Source of the DNA: Branchiostoma belcheri | Taxonomy: Eukaryota; Chordata; Leptocardii; Amphioxiformes; Branchiostomatidae | Assembly: GCF_001625305.1 (NCBI RefSeq) | Contig: NW_017804021.1 | Location: forward strand, 445,839-509,838 | Length of the DNA: 64,000 nucleotides | Direction of reading: 5' to 3' | Shown: positions 45,025 through 61,116 of the stretch, piece by piece | How the letters are laid out: each line of letters starts with the position of its first letter | Position numbering within the stretch: the stretch's first letter is position 1 | Made by a program: the position numbers and the translations under genes | Notes under the pieces: model-generated | The model's input: the letters and a program-made list of their open reading frames with translations, nothing else | Database searches by the model: none | Told to the model about the DNA's origin: nothing

Positions 45025-45583
45025 AACACAAGAGAATTGTTCCCACCTAGAGATTTCGACCAGTCACTCTGGTCTTCCTCCACTCGGCTCAGTCTACCGA
45101 GGAAGACCGAGCAACTGGTTGAAAGGTCACTTGACCGGGGTTGCGCGCTTTGCAGATATGAGCACATTTCCCGAGTCCCTCCAACGTCTCTGGCGTGTGC
45201 CAGGGCATAGGTACTGGCAAGGGCCAGGCCAGTCCACTCCCTAATGTTGCCGCGCAGAAAAAGTTTTACATGCACTTAAAGTTCTACGGCGTGTCTGCGT
45301 GCTCCCAAATTAGTAGGATTCCGTACGGAGGTGGTACTCACCACTTTACGGATCCCCTACGTTTGCCTACGTTTTTGCACGTAGACAGCACGCAGATGCA
45401 CGTACGGCGGGTTGTGACCGAGGCTTAATGTTGTCATCGCACTTCTTTCTCTGCCTGCCCTAATCCATTTCCCTGCCTCTGTTCCTTGTAAGATCACTTT
45501 GGAGATACTGAGGTTACGTGCTCGCAAAATTTTAGCTCCCCTCATTTTAACGAAGCTCTATGTAAGAACAATTCTCTTGTGTT
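45025..45583. mobile_element. DNA transposon-like element with about 33-bp TIRs
   Basis: AACACAAGAGAATTGTTCCC at 45025 and its counterpart at 45583 read on the other strand (AACACAAGAGAATTGTTCTT) agree over about 30 bases, continuing ACNTAGAG. The 559-bp inside has no transposase frame. It lies in the 5' UTR intron of the EGF/lectin gene. Confidence 0.75.
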
Positions 45584-45673
45584 AAACTTTTAAAAGACGC
45601 GTTTTAATCCTTGTAAAACTTAGCAGGGTGAAAATGTATCAACAATAATTCTATCAAGTATAGTCGCACAGAT

Positions 45674-45771
45674 TAGCCTGGGTAGCATCCGGATTTTCGC
45701 TCCGCAACGCCTCGAAAAAGCATGATTTTTTCGAGCGTTGCGGAGCGAAAATCCGAATGGTACCCAGGCTA
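45674..45771. mobile_element. 98-bp near-perfect hairpin element
   Basis: TAGCCTGGGTAGCATCCGGA through CGCCTCGAAAAA pairs with TTTTTCGAGCGTTGCGGAGC through TACCCAGGCTA, with only a few mismatches and a loop of under ten bases. The outer bases TAGCCTGGGTA match the TAGCCTGGATACC MITE tip. It lies in the 5' UTR intron of the EGF/lectin gene. Confidence 0.85.
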
Positions 45772-45864
45772 GCACAGATGGCTGTAGCTTTATACGTGAA
45801 ACATGACATCTTAAAATGCAAAGGACAGTTGTCGAAAACTGAAGCACACCGGTTGAATACTTAC

Positions 45865-45990
45865 AGGTGGAGTTCACGACTCTGCTTCAAGACGCTTTTC
45901 TTCAGACCGCTGTCTCAGGACGTTTTACACGATGATTTAGAACGTTGCGCCACTTCAGAAGCGAGCTTCTTATAATGTGCGCTATAATCT
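45865..45990 (-). promoter_or_regulatory. Likely promoter and non-coding first exon of the EGF/lectin gene
   Basis: On the minus strand a TATA-like ATTATAAGAAG at about 45979-45969 is followed by roughly 80-100 bases ending at a strong donor CT/GTAAGT (exon end 45865). The matching acceptor CGTTTCAG lies six bases before the ATG (exon start 44951). This gives a 5' UTR intron of about 0.9 kb. Confidence 0.5.
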
Positions 45991-46369
45991 CCTACTACCA
46001 TGACAACCAATGCAATCAAGTACAAGTTCATCCGGTGATTAACATCAGACTATCGTGAATGGTGGGAAAGGGACCACCAGAGTGGCCACCTACGAAACTA
46101 CATAAATATGTAAGATTCGTTACGTATGAAGTGAAGTCATACCTGTCCTTACTGCCTGTTCAGGGGACGTGCAGTGAATTAAATGATTACAGATGACAGG
46201 TGGCCACTATTGGATTCTTGTTACCTGGGAGAGACAAGTGCTAAGTAATATTATCATCATCTTAAGCTTGTTGTGAGAGTTTCACGGATGTTCATGGCTC
46301 TCCGTCAGCCCTCCCTATCCTTCATAGGACTGGGCAGGTCTTCCTGTAAGGGATCACTAAAAAAAGGCC

Positions 46370-46520
46370 ACTCAGTCAGTCAGTCAGTCACTCACTCACT
46401 CACAAACTCACTCACTCACTCACTCACTCACTCACTCACTCACCCACTCACCCACTCACTCACTCACTCACTCACTCACTCACTCACTCACTCACTCACT
46501 CACTCACTCACTCACTCACT
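46370..46520. repeat. (CACT)n / (CAGT)n tetranucleotide microsatellite
   Basis: It begins with CAGT units and continues as about 30 CACT units with a few CACC interruptions. The reading frame through it (serine/leucine/threonine repeats) is an artefact. Confidence 0.97.
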
Positions 46521-46738
46521 AACAAAATGGAAATGTTCCCTTGTAACATGACAGGGGCCCACATGGGTAAGCAACAATTACTGGTTTATTCTTCAGTACG
46601 CTATCTGCCAACATCAGTTGCCAACTATTCTTGTGACAAGCTATTACTGTACTTTTTCGTATTCAACTTGAAATACTATAATTACTAGCGTGTCATAATG
46701 TTATGTTGTATTTCCACAAAAAATGTATAACCGATACG

Positions 46739-47133
46739 CCAGCAGTACGTCCTGCACCTGCGCGAAACCGCCGTTGATGTATTGTGAAGAGCACTTCGGC
46801 AGAACGTCACATATACATTCTCATACTAGAGTTCCACGATCTCATACCTTCGCCAAATGATGTTAATCTTTATGACTGACAAGTTATAGATTACAGACAG
46901 ACAGATACACACATGAATGCCTCTGAAAACATAACCTTCTTGGCGAAGGTAATAAATATAAGGTCGTACTCGCGAATATAAAGTTAACATCACGTCTGTT
47001 TTTTTTCCAAATGTTGTGTATCGAAAAAGTTATCGTCTGCAACAGACAAAATTCTGAACCAACATTGACCAAAAATCCAACGAAAACCGTGAAAAATCGG
47101 GGCTTCGCGCAGGCGCAGTACGTCCTGCTGACG
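46739..47133. mobile_element. MITE-like element carrying a nested second element
   Basis: The left end CCAGCAGTACGTCCTGCACC TGCGCGAA and right end TTCGCGCAGGCGCAGTACGT CCTGCTGACG are inverted repeats of about 28 bp. Inside, 46828-46953 is a separate element of the TACCTTCGCCAAATGATG family, bounded by TACCTTCGCC and GGCGAAGGTA. Related sequence is at 15255-15610. Confidence 0.7.
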
Positions 47134-47565
47134 TGCTCTTGTGAGGTATGACGTCATAACCAATATGAAATGAGGACTTCTGATTGGTCCACTTGCTGTA
47201 TGATAATGGCCGGATAGTCAAGGATGGAGGCTTCTTGTGTGTGGATAGAAAGTACACATAAAAAGAAAAATAACAGATCAACTAAATAACGTACCAATCG
47301 AGAAAATTCAACAATTAGAGAAAAAAAATAGGAAAAAAAGCTACTACGTTTCTGCTGTGAAACACAACTAAAGCAATTTCAGATTTCAAACAATATCAAG
47401 GGAAATTATTCACTGCTATGCTCCAATCGTAATCAAATCCTAGAAGAGGAAAGCTCTTTGTTCCTGTTGTTATGAATAAATCCAGCAATGACGCAGGTGT
47501 AACTAAGCACGGTTATCGGGTTGTTAGCCTGTTCTGACAAACAAAACGGCTTTGTGTAGCAGATC

Positions 47566-47728
47566 TTTTGGTGGCTTCAAGTTCAATACAGTGTTAAATT
47601 GGCAACGCAGTATGAAATTGGCCGGGCATTACCCAACACGCCACCCAAGGGGGCAAAATACGTAACTTGGGTGGCCAATTTGATCGTTCTCTAGTAGCCC
47701 TCCGAATGAATCTGCTTGGAGATTAGTT
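47566..47728. mobile_element. Decayed inverted-repeat element, 'AATCTCCAAGCAGATC' family
   Basis: TAGCAGATCTTTTGGTGGCT on the left and GAATCTGCTTGGAGATTAG on the right are the family tips. The arms are only partly complementary. Confidence 0.45.
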
Positions 47729-47762
47729 CTGGATAAGTCAGGCATTTGGACAGCACTACCTC

Positions 47763-48620
47763 GTACCTTCGTTAAATGATGTTAACCCTTCCGGTTGACA
47801 AATTATACAATCATTGATTTCGCAAATAAGAGTCTCATTTGCATCGATTAGTTGATCATATTCTCCACCCACTGACAGCCTTATCTTAACAAAAAAGGCT
47901 ATTCTAGCACTTCTTCATAAATTATGCAAATGAAGTCATGATTTGAATAAATCATGCTCATTGATGTTCACCTTCACTTAATTCCCAAATGTGGCAAATA
48001 TGAAATTCTCAGCAGTTATACCTTGAAATTGTATCAATTTTCCATTAATTATGCAAATTAGGCCCTCATTTACATAATCTACATCCTCAGATGTTTTCTC
48101 GTTCTCAATTACATGTCCCATGTGTTTCATAGTCCTATCATCGAACGAAGCGGATTTATAGAAAATTATGCAAATTAGCTTCTGATTTGCATACTTGTCA
48201 TCTGATTATGTCAATCATCATTTTTTCTACCTACACCCCAAAAATCACGACAAATCCGACAACCCGTTCTTGGGTTATCCTCCTTCGAAGATTTTTCAAC
48301 TAACTCTCCTGCAGTTCCAGAGCAAGCCACTATGGGGCCCAAACTCATGTCACCTCTTCCCCAGCACAAGATCTAAATTTCGTGCCCCCAGCATGAGATA
48401 TCAAAACCGGAAGTTCCCCTGCAGTACAAAGGAAAGCCACCAGGGGGGCCAAAATCTAATAATTTCTAGGTCTCATCAAGACCTACCAACCTACTAAATA
48501 TTAGGACAATCCAGTTAAGCCTTCTCGAGTTTATCGTGTTTACAGACACATACACACATACACACTGTACAGACAGACAGAGACACACGAACGCCTCTGA
48601 AAACATAACCTTCTTGACGA
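47763..48620. mobile_element. Dispersed non-autonomous element, about 860 bp
   Basis: It begins TACCTTCGTTAAATGATGTT and ends CATAACCTTCTTGACGATTG. The inside is rich in ATTTGCAT and ATGCAAAT motifs and contains GGGGCCCAAACTCATGTCAC. Shorter relatives are at 39308-39720, 40767-40965 and 46828-46953. The short 100-codon frame inside is not a known protein. Confidence 0.65.
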
Positions 48621-49895
48621 TTGTCTTTAATGCAGTACCAAGCTGTGTCAGACATGTCTGATGTATACTCTTGTACTTTTCTTAATGGCTTGCATATACG
48701 GACAGAATGCGAACTTGACTGTCAGTATTGAAGCGCCTCTAGTGACGAGTTGAAGTACGACAGTCAAGGAGCAGCGAGTTGGTCTCGAGTATTGGGCAAA
48801 AAGAACCACCCAGTGATGGTTAAAGGTACTTCAGTCTGAAACTGTCAGGCGGTGGGCACAGCAACGTTGCCTCTAGCTATTATTTATCAACACAAAAAGA
48901 ATATGTGGAAACACAAAGCTACGCAATAATATTCATGTCACAAGCTTGATATTTTACTTAAAAGTAGCAAATGCTAACACTGCTGCTTGTTGGCTATTTC
49001 TTTGGCTATTACAATACGAAAAGCGTTACAATTATATGAGACATAACTATTATCTCAAGCTGCATGGGATCTAATACAAATAACCAATACGTATTAATGT
49101 TCAACAAAAATCTCAAAACCGTTGAGCTGACACTCAGTACAATTACATATGGATTCATGAGTCTTCAAAACTGCTAAAATTCCTTTCCTTTCATATTTAT
49201 CACATTACACACTACATTTACAGTGACAATCTTCATAAGAATATCCATAAAACCTTTTAACTAGATTAGTTTCGATTAAAACATTTGTACAAAAAAGATC
49301 TTCCTAAATTTGCAAGTTCATGCCTTGAGGGCGCATTATTTTTACTTCCTACATCTGTTTAAAACAGAAATGCCAAGCACTAACAAAATACTAAAACAGT
49401 GGCAACAATCTAAAAGTAATACAGCATGCAAAGATGCATGGCACATCCGTCAACGATAATCTTCACAAGCGCACAGAAATATTTTACACATCATTGTATG
49501 CTATCATCGATATCGAACCAACATTTGGAAAATACATGTAATAACATACTAGTAGTTGCAATAAGCATTTCTGACAAACCGCTTCTGCCCACTCAGTCTG
49601 TGTGCCGCTAGACTGATTCACAAATCAGCTGTATTGCTAATGAAAATGTTTTCCTGCTCTTTGATTTCATCTTGATGAGGTTCTGGCCCAATTCCGGTCG
49701 GCATACCTGTCTTTTGCCTGCCTTATAATCAACATCTCCCATGGAGTGAAAAGGGCGAATTCGAAGGCCACAGTATGGTTTACTAATTCAGACCCTGTAA
49801 ACTCGGTACCGCACCTTTTATATATTTGAGATAGGAAAATATGTCGTTGCCAAAACGGGAAAAAGTTGAAGAAAATGGTATCTAATAGTTTGATA

Positions 49896-52724
49896 TTAGG
49901 TGTTAGGTAGTGTGACAAGGGAGAGAGACGCACGCCGTGGTGTGTTACGGGTTCCCTCCCCTGGGATCTCCCATGGCCAGTAGGTGTTAGGTGGTGTGAC
50001 GGTGGGGAGGGACGCACGCCGTGGTGTGTTACGGGTTCCCTCCCCTGGGATCTCCCATGGCCAGTAGGTGTTAGGTGGAGTGACGGTGTGGAGGGACGCA
50101 CGCCGTGGTGTGTTAGGGGTTCCCTCCCCTGGGATCTCCCATGGCCAGTAGGTGTTAGGTAGTGTGACTAGGGAGAGAGACGCACGCCGTGGTGTGTTAC
50201 AGGTTCCCTCCCCTGGGATCTCCCATGGCCAGTAGGTGTTAGGGAATGTAACGGCTACGATGTCTTGCCTTGTGGGACGACTTACAGAGGCATTTACATA
50301 TGTTCTCACCCCTTGGCTACCAGGTTGGTACAAACGATTGAGCCTCCACACTCCTTGCCGTCTCTCACCTCGAGCTCGGAGGGTCACACAGTCGGCATTG
50401 TACCTGCCAGGGCTTGGGAAGTAGAGCTTTGCCTGTAGGGTCTGCACATTCGACCCGAGTGTAGGAAGCGATAGATCTGCAGCAGCGGCGTAGAAATGAA
50501 TGGACCCATCGTCATCATCATGATCACCATAGGTGATATCACGACCAGAAGGTTCGTGTGAAGGAAGCGCAGCAGGTAATGAAGTACGGGAGGCGGTGCC
50601 ATCTCCGCCCGCTATGCGCGTTGGTGTGGGGAGGGAAGCTGATCGTTGAAGCTGCGAGATGGCGTTTTGTGGGATGTTGCTGTAGATGTGTGGGAGGGCA
50701 GGGAGAGGTCGCTGTGCTGCAGCGATGTGATCTGGGATCTCACTGTAGGTGTGCGGCAGAGCAGGCAGGGGCCGCTGTGCAGCAGCTACATGGTCGGGGA
50801 TCTCAGCGTACGTCGGTTCGATGGAGGCAAGTACAGGTGGAAGTGACCATCGGGAGACTGTGTCCTGTGGGATCTCCCTTCGTGTACGGCTAACAACGGG
50901 GAGGGATCCTGACCTAAGCAGGCCCGGGGTGGAAACATTCGGGACTACCCAGAAGTGGGCATCCCTGGGGTCGTTGTTGGTCTCCACGTTCTGATCGTGT
51001 CTCCTCTTCAACAGTAGGAGCCCCACGACCAGTGACAGAAACAGAAGGGTGGCAACCGTTGGCACCAGGACAGGGATGAGCAGATTTACCGATGGCAAGT
51101 CCTCTTTGACAGGATGTGATGTAGTCGTGGAGAGTTTTGTCAGGAGGATCGACATTGTCGACGTCATTGCTGACTTTGTGTGGTATGTCGGCGTTGGTGT
51201 GAAGGCTACTGTGTGGTATGTAGGTGTTGATGTGAGGGCTACTGTGTTGTCTGTGTGGAATGATGGGGAGCTTGTTTGGTGTACGTCGACTCCGTCTGCC
51301 GAGCATGTTTTCTGTTTCGTTTGGGGTCGGGAGGCGCTGAAATACGATTGATATGTGTGACGCGTTGTGAGGCGAATGCAAGTCACATTCAGGACGTCTT
51401 CAGTAGCATATGTTGTGTTATATTGATTTTCCCCAGTTTCTGAGACGTCGCTGCCAGTAAAATCGCTGTTGTGAAACATCATAGCAACACTCACATTGGG
51501 AAGGCCATTTTCTTTTCCGCCCATGGAAACTGCATCAAAGCTTGAGCCACTCTTCAAAGTGACGGAAACGCCTCGATTCTGTTGCCATACCTGTCTACAC
51601 TGGTCAGAGCTGCCCAGACGTCCGCTAGTAGCAACGACAACAAGAGGCGGTCGTGTGGTGATTTTTCTCAGAGATTTATTGTACTTATGAGTACACGACC
51701 TTGCCCCACTACTTCTAGGGACAGACATGGATGCATCAAACAGCCAACCAAACGACAGCTTGTTGCTGATAGACTCATGTACCAGACAGAAGAGGGCATT
51801 GGGAACCTCGAGCAGTATTATCTCCGGCTCCACCTTCTGACTTTGTAAATAACCGCGGCCGCTGCGAGCATCAAGGCTCCACGGCACTGGATGTGCATCT
51901 ACACCATGTGCTTTTACCAGTTTGTCATTTCCCATAAGGATCTTAGGCTGATACTCCATTTCCGAAAAGGTTTCCCTGTGTAGACAAGCTAAAGGATTCC
52001 CCGCCATGTACAGACCCCAGAGACATTTCAAACCCTGTAACGCCTCGTCAGGAACCCTCTCAATACGGTTCGAATCTAGGTACAGGTAACGCAGGTAACT
52101 TTTCACAGTCAACCAGTCAAGATCAGTGTCTTTTAGCATGTTGTTATCAAGATGAAGACTATTAAGGCCGGTCAGGTCCACAAAGCTGCCTGGATCGATC
52201 TTAACAATTTGGTTATTAGACATGATCAGTCTGCGAAGCCTCGTCAAACCGCTGAACCAGACCTGTTTGACGTGTACCAGCTTGTTGAAGCTCAGGTCCA
52301 AAGTCGTGAGTAAACTGAAGCCTGTCATGGCACTCTGTTCTATATCTGTGATCTGACCATGCTGCAGGGTTAGAGAGTCAACAATTGATTGATCCAGACG
52401 TGCCAGTTGGCTGGCCGAGAGGACACAGAATGGGTAGCCTTTGATGGCAAGAGCCATAGGGGTGCCGCGCAGGCAGGCCACAGCTGACGTCAGATTTTGA
52501 CTCTCAGTGGCACCTAACCCATTGCATAAGATGCACTTGGCGGCACTTGGGCGCACAGAGACATACCTTTGCTTACACTCTAACCAGACGGCTTCCCTGC
52601 ATTGGGGGAAGCACAGGCTTTCGAAAGCTACACAGGCAGCTATCAGAGCCAGGAAAACTATCATAGCAAGGTTTGTCTTCCTAGCAGTCATCGGATAGTA
52701 AGAAATAAACTTAGAAAACAACAT
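49896..52724 (-). CDS. Leucine-rich-repeat single-pass membrane protein with a motif-rich tail
   Basis: One uninterrupted frame of 942 codons. Residues 20-34 (AMIVFLALIAACVAF) are a signal peptide, followed by a cysteine-rich N-terminal cap and about five LRRs at residues 110-250 (for example LTTLDLSFNKL, LRRLIMSNNQI, LRYLYLDSNRI). A Ser/Thr-rich stalk leads to a transmembrane helix at about 545-570, followed by the basic KRRHDQ stop-transfer. The 370-residue cytoplasmic tail has three 21-residue repeats with YAEI, YSEI and YSNI and two RPLPALP SH3-ligand motifs, RSGSLP and RSASLP (14-3-3 mode-I-like), and four 28-residue repeats with YWPWEIPGEG and RRASL. LRR membrane proteins of this build serve in adhesion or innate recognition; the ligand is unknown. 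A 5' UTR acceptor lies at 52823 and a donor at 54422. The first ATG is chosen; one 11 codons downstream would also keep the signal peptide. No clear vertebrate orthologue is recognised. Confidence 0.88.
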   Translation of the reverse strand: MLFSKFISYYPMTARKTNLAMIVFLALIAACVAFESLCFPQCREAVWLECKQRYVSVRPSAAKCILCNGLGATESQNLTSAVACLRGTPMALAIKGYPFCVLSASQLARLDQSIVDSLTLQHGQITDIEQSAMTGFSLLTTLDLSFNKLVHVKQVWFSGLTRLRRLIMSNNQIVKIDPGSFVDLTGLNSLHLDNNMLKDTDLDWLTVKSYLRYLYLDSNRIERVPDEALQGLKCLWGLYMAGNPLACLHRETFSEMEYQPKILMGNDKLVKAHGVDAHPVPWSLDARSGRGYLQSQKVEPEIILLEVPNALFCLVHESISNKLSFGWLFDASMSVPRSSGARSCTHKYNKSLRKITTRPPLVVVATSGRLGSSDQCRQVWQQNRGVSVTLKSGSSFDAVSMGGKENGLPNVSVAMMFHNSDFTGSDVSETGENQYNTTYATEDVLNVTCIRLTTRHTYQSYFSASRPQTKQKTCSADGVDVHQTSSPSFHTDNTVALTSTPTYHTVAFTPTPTYHTKSAMTSTMSILLTKLSTTTSHPVKEDLPSVNLLIPVLVPTVATLLFLSLVVGLLLLKRRHDQNVETNNDPRDAHFWVVPNVSTPGLLRSGSLPVVSRTRREIPQDTVSRWSLPPVLASIEPTYAEIPDHVAAAQRPLPALPHTYSEIPDHIAAAQRPLPALPHIYSNIPQNAISQLQRSASLPTPTRIAGGDGTASRTSLPAALPSHEPSGRDITYGDHDDDDGSIHFYAAAADLSLPTLGSNVQTLQAKLYFPSPGRYNADCVTLRARGERRQGVWRLNRLYQPGSQGVRTYVNASVSRPTRQDIVAVTFPNTYWPWEIPGEGTCNTPRRASLSLVTLPNTYWPWEIPGEGTPNTPRRASLHTVTPPNTYWPWEIPGEGTRNTPRRASLPTVTPPNTYWPWEIPGEGTRNTPRRASLSLVTLPNT
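49898..50250 (-). repeat. 84-bp coding minisatellite, four copies plus a partial
   Basis: The unit starts about every 84 bases (CCAGTAGGTGTTAGG at about 50229, 50145, 50061 and 49977) and encodes 28 residues with YWPWEIPGEG and PRRASL. Copies differ at only a few positions. The stop codon falls at the start of the fifth unit. A second frame through the array is also open over 144 codons. Confidence 0.9.
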
Positions 52725-52821
52725 GTCTGCACCGTCTATGTTTCCTTTCGGCCGATGAGTCTTGGTGATGGGCTGAGCTCTTCAGTGTGATATCGGCCGG
52801 CTGGCAGTAGGTGTCTGTGGG

Positions 52822-54600
52822 CCTGAAAAAATACATATGCAGGCAACATGTTAGCTTCAAATTCTCTTGGTTTTATTTGAATAACATATTCTATTTTGTC
52901 CTTATTGCTGTTACAGTGGAAATATCGAAGTAAACCAACATTTGCGAGTCAATGCACGATATTTCACACCAATTACAAAAATGTATTTCTAATTCGTATA
53001 GTGTTTCATCATTTTATGAAATTCTAGTAGACTACATTTCAAAATTATCCCTCGTGTATACGTAAAAGCTACCAGCTACCAAATGTTTAAAATGATTAAA
53101 ACATTCGAGTGCGGAGTCAAATTTGACTCCAATTTAATTACATTTGATTCGATTCGTATAGAAAGGAAGGTATGTCCTTCATCTGATCAGACTACTCCCG
53201 AGCTTCAGCCAACTTTAGTCGCCTGGTGGTCGGGGGAAGGTTCTGAATGTGTGACAGGGGATTTAGTGAAAGAAATGTGCTCATAAATATTCCCAAGCTA
53301 CCTGTACAGCTTAATTGTATCATTTTGGGGCAAATATGGCTGAAACTAAAACCTCAGAAACCTTGAAATCATTGTGCATTCACTTTTATCGGATAAAACA
53401 TTACAAAGTATATATCTATAAGAAGTTTGCATCACAAAGCTACCTAAATGTAGATGGCTCTTATAAGTCAGTACACTCGAGTCCAATATATTCATGAGGT
53501 TGCTTTTGCCAGATTGTTGCCATGGACAGTATACAGGCTAGCCTAGCCTTCAGGGCCAACGTATCCAAAGGAAAATATCACCACAAACCCCTCAATTACA
53601 GCCTGACCTACTTGTCAGTGTCTAACCGGGGCTGGCCTGTGGAAGTTGCCCCTGAGAAGAGTCTGGCATCCGGGCTAGGTGTTGGGTTAGGTGGGCTAGA
53701 AACTCCTTTCATGCGTTTCCCCATCAGCAACTAGTATAATCATGCTAGTACTTTTTTTGTGAAAGTAGAACTGAGCGCCCCTTAGGTTGTGAACAAGCTT
53801 GTGAAATTGCAGATTAATCCGCATTAGATACATGTTTCGTCCCGGAATGACTCGGTATAAGAGGTTTTAAATACGGGATCTTGTCGTCCCAAAAACTAGC
53901 TGCGATCGACGCCAATTTATTTACTCACATGGAGCTTTAGTTTATTCTATCACGACAGTTATGTACTTGTGGTCACTATTCCATTTCACTATGTAGAAAT
54001 GAGAGGGATGCCCTCCATACTTGTATACAAGGTACGTTTCCCAGCTCCAGAAGTTTAGATAGAACAGAAAAAAAAATCGTTTTCCTTATGAAACTAGACA
54101 AACCATGTACCATTAGCTCCACTCACTAGTGTTCATACCGTACAACTGCCTCAAGAGGCGAGAATTTGAACCTGTAAATAGTAGTTCACCTTAGTATGCA
54201 TAGTTTTAGTAAGCTACCGTAAGTTTTACCTCTGTTTTATATATCACCTCTACTTAGCTCGTAAGAGCACAAACGTACAATAAAGGTCTTTTATTCATTA
54301 TTCCTAGACGTACCGACCATAAAACAATCATCAGAAGAATATGTTACAACTTCCACACGCAAGTACTTAAAAAGAGCCCACGAGTCATGTGGTACATAAT
54401 TGTTTGATGACAAATGACTTACCTTCTACACACTTTGCTCCTTTTTTCAGAAGTGAACTGTCGAGAAGTCGTGTGACTGGTCTTCGTTTCCCAACAGCCC
54501 TCTAGTTGTAGGCGCGGCTCACACACTGTTTTTTGTACGTTTCTGTGTGTACCCACAAATGAAAGTCTTTATAATATTCAAATGTAGAAACTGAGAATAT
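52822..54600 (-). promoter_or_regulatory. 5' UTR intron and likely promoter of the LRR gene
   Basis: On the minus strand, TATTTTTTCAG precedes exon 2 (start 52822, 98 bases before the ATG). A strong donor GAAG/GTAAGT ends a non-coding exon at 54423. A TATA-like TTATAAAG lies near 54582-54575. The intron carries a decayed TAGCCTGG-family MITE (about 53530-53690). It is arranged head to head with RNF121. Confidence 0.45.
53530..53690. mobile_element. Decayed MITE, 'TAGCCTGGATACCAGAC' family
   Basis: It has the internal family signature GGGCCAACGTATCCAAAGGA and the end GTCTGGCATCCGGGCTAG. The left end is imperfect. Located in the 5' UTR intron of the LRR gene. Confidence 0.6.
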
Positions 54601-55245
54601 ATTAGGTCAGCGTAAGCGAATTCCTTTTATGCGGCGAGTCTTGTGAAGAAAAGTATAATCAACTGAAGAAACATAGACCAATCACATAATGCCGATTGAG
54701 GAATGTTTCATTTCTGGGGCGGATATGCTTTAGATGGCTTCAGCCAAACCTATTCTAGTAAAAGTATAGATAGTAACACAAGTAAAAGAACAGGTCCAAA
54801 TACATTTCCAAGATTTTATTGTATTCACACCCATCGTTAAATTTGTACTACACACACAATTGCAAAGTGGGGTTATACTAAAGTTTAACCTCTGATAAAG
54901 TTCTGTCTGCCTGTATGTGGACGGTTGACCGTTATGTCTGAATCAGATCTTTCATGGTTGTATCAGAAAACAGTGGTTGACAAAACATGATCTTCCTGAA
55001 CATCCGCTTGAAGATGTTGGCTACGGTATCTTCCAGGAGGGAATAGAAAATGCTAAGAGATTGAAAGTTATTTGAGGAAAATATGAGCAATTAAATTCTA
55101 TCAATTTTTTCTATCAAAAAGATGAATCTTTGACAGAAATTTCCAACAGGAAAAACCTCTTTCTGGACCAATGATGGTCCACTCCAAGTAGGCAGAAATC
55201 GTCGGTGGGTCATTGACCTCCGGTGACCTGTACACCTCATCAAAG
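54601..55245. promoter_or_regulatory. Divergent intergenic region between LRR gene and RNF121
   Basis: About 650 bases separate the likely LRR transcription start (near 54550, minus) from the RNF121 ATG (plus). It probably holds both promoters. No TATA box is seen on the RNF121 side, and AAGATGGCGG around the ATG is YY1-like and typical of housekeeping starts. Open frames on the minus strand at 55101-55466 are shadows. Confidence 0.4.
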
Positions 55246-61079
<5,834 letters not shown>

Positions 61080-61110
61080 TGCAGGGTTTAGTCAGTAGTT
61101 AGAACAGAAA

Positions 61111-61116
61111 AATAAA
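61111..61116 (+). promoter_or_regulatory. RNF121: Candidate poly(A) signal of RNF121
   Basis: AATAAA 32 bases after the stop codon. Very close, so the 3' UTR would be short; later AATAAA hexamers (for example near 61960) are alternatives. Confidence 0.4.

Larger units (their letters stand above)
45991..49895. other. Intergenic region between the two minus-strand genes
   Basis: It holds a (CACT)n microsatellite, a transposon remnant with another element nested in it, a longer dispersed element (47763-48620), an inverted repeat at 47566-47728, and AT-rich sequence at 48.7-49.65 kb that may include the LRR gene's 3' UTR. No gene is recognised. Confidence 0.55.

Noticed and set aside
46273..46551. 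Open frame with serine/leucine/threonine repeats
   Set aside because: Translation of the (CACT)n microsatellite, whose period of four bases gives a repeating peptide in any open frame.
49667..50101. 144-codon minus-strand frame over the 84-bp minisatellite
   Set aside because: Same strand but a different frame from the 942-codon LRR protein. It exists because the repeat unit is a multiple of three and lacks stops in that frame.
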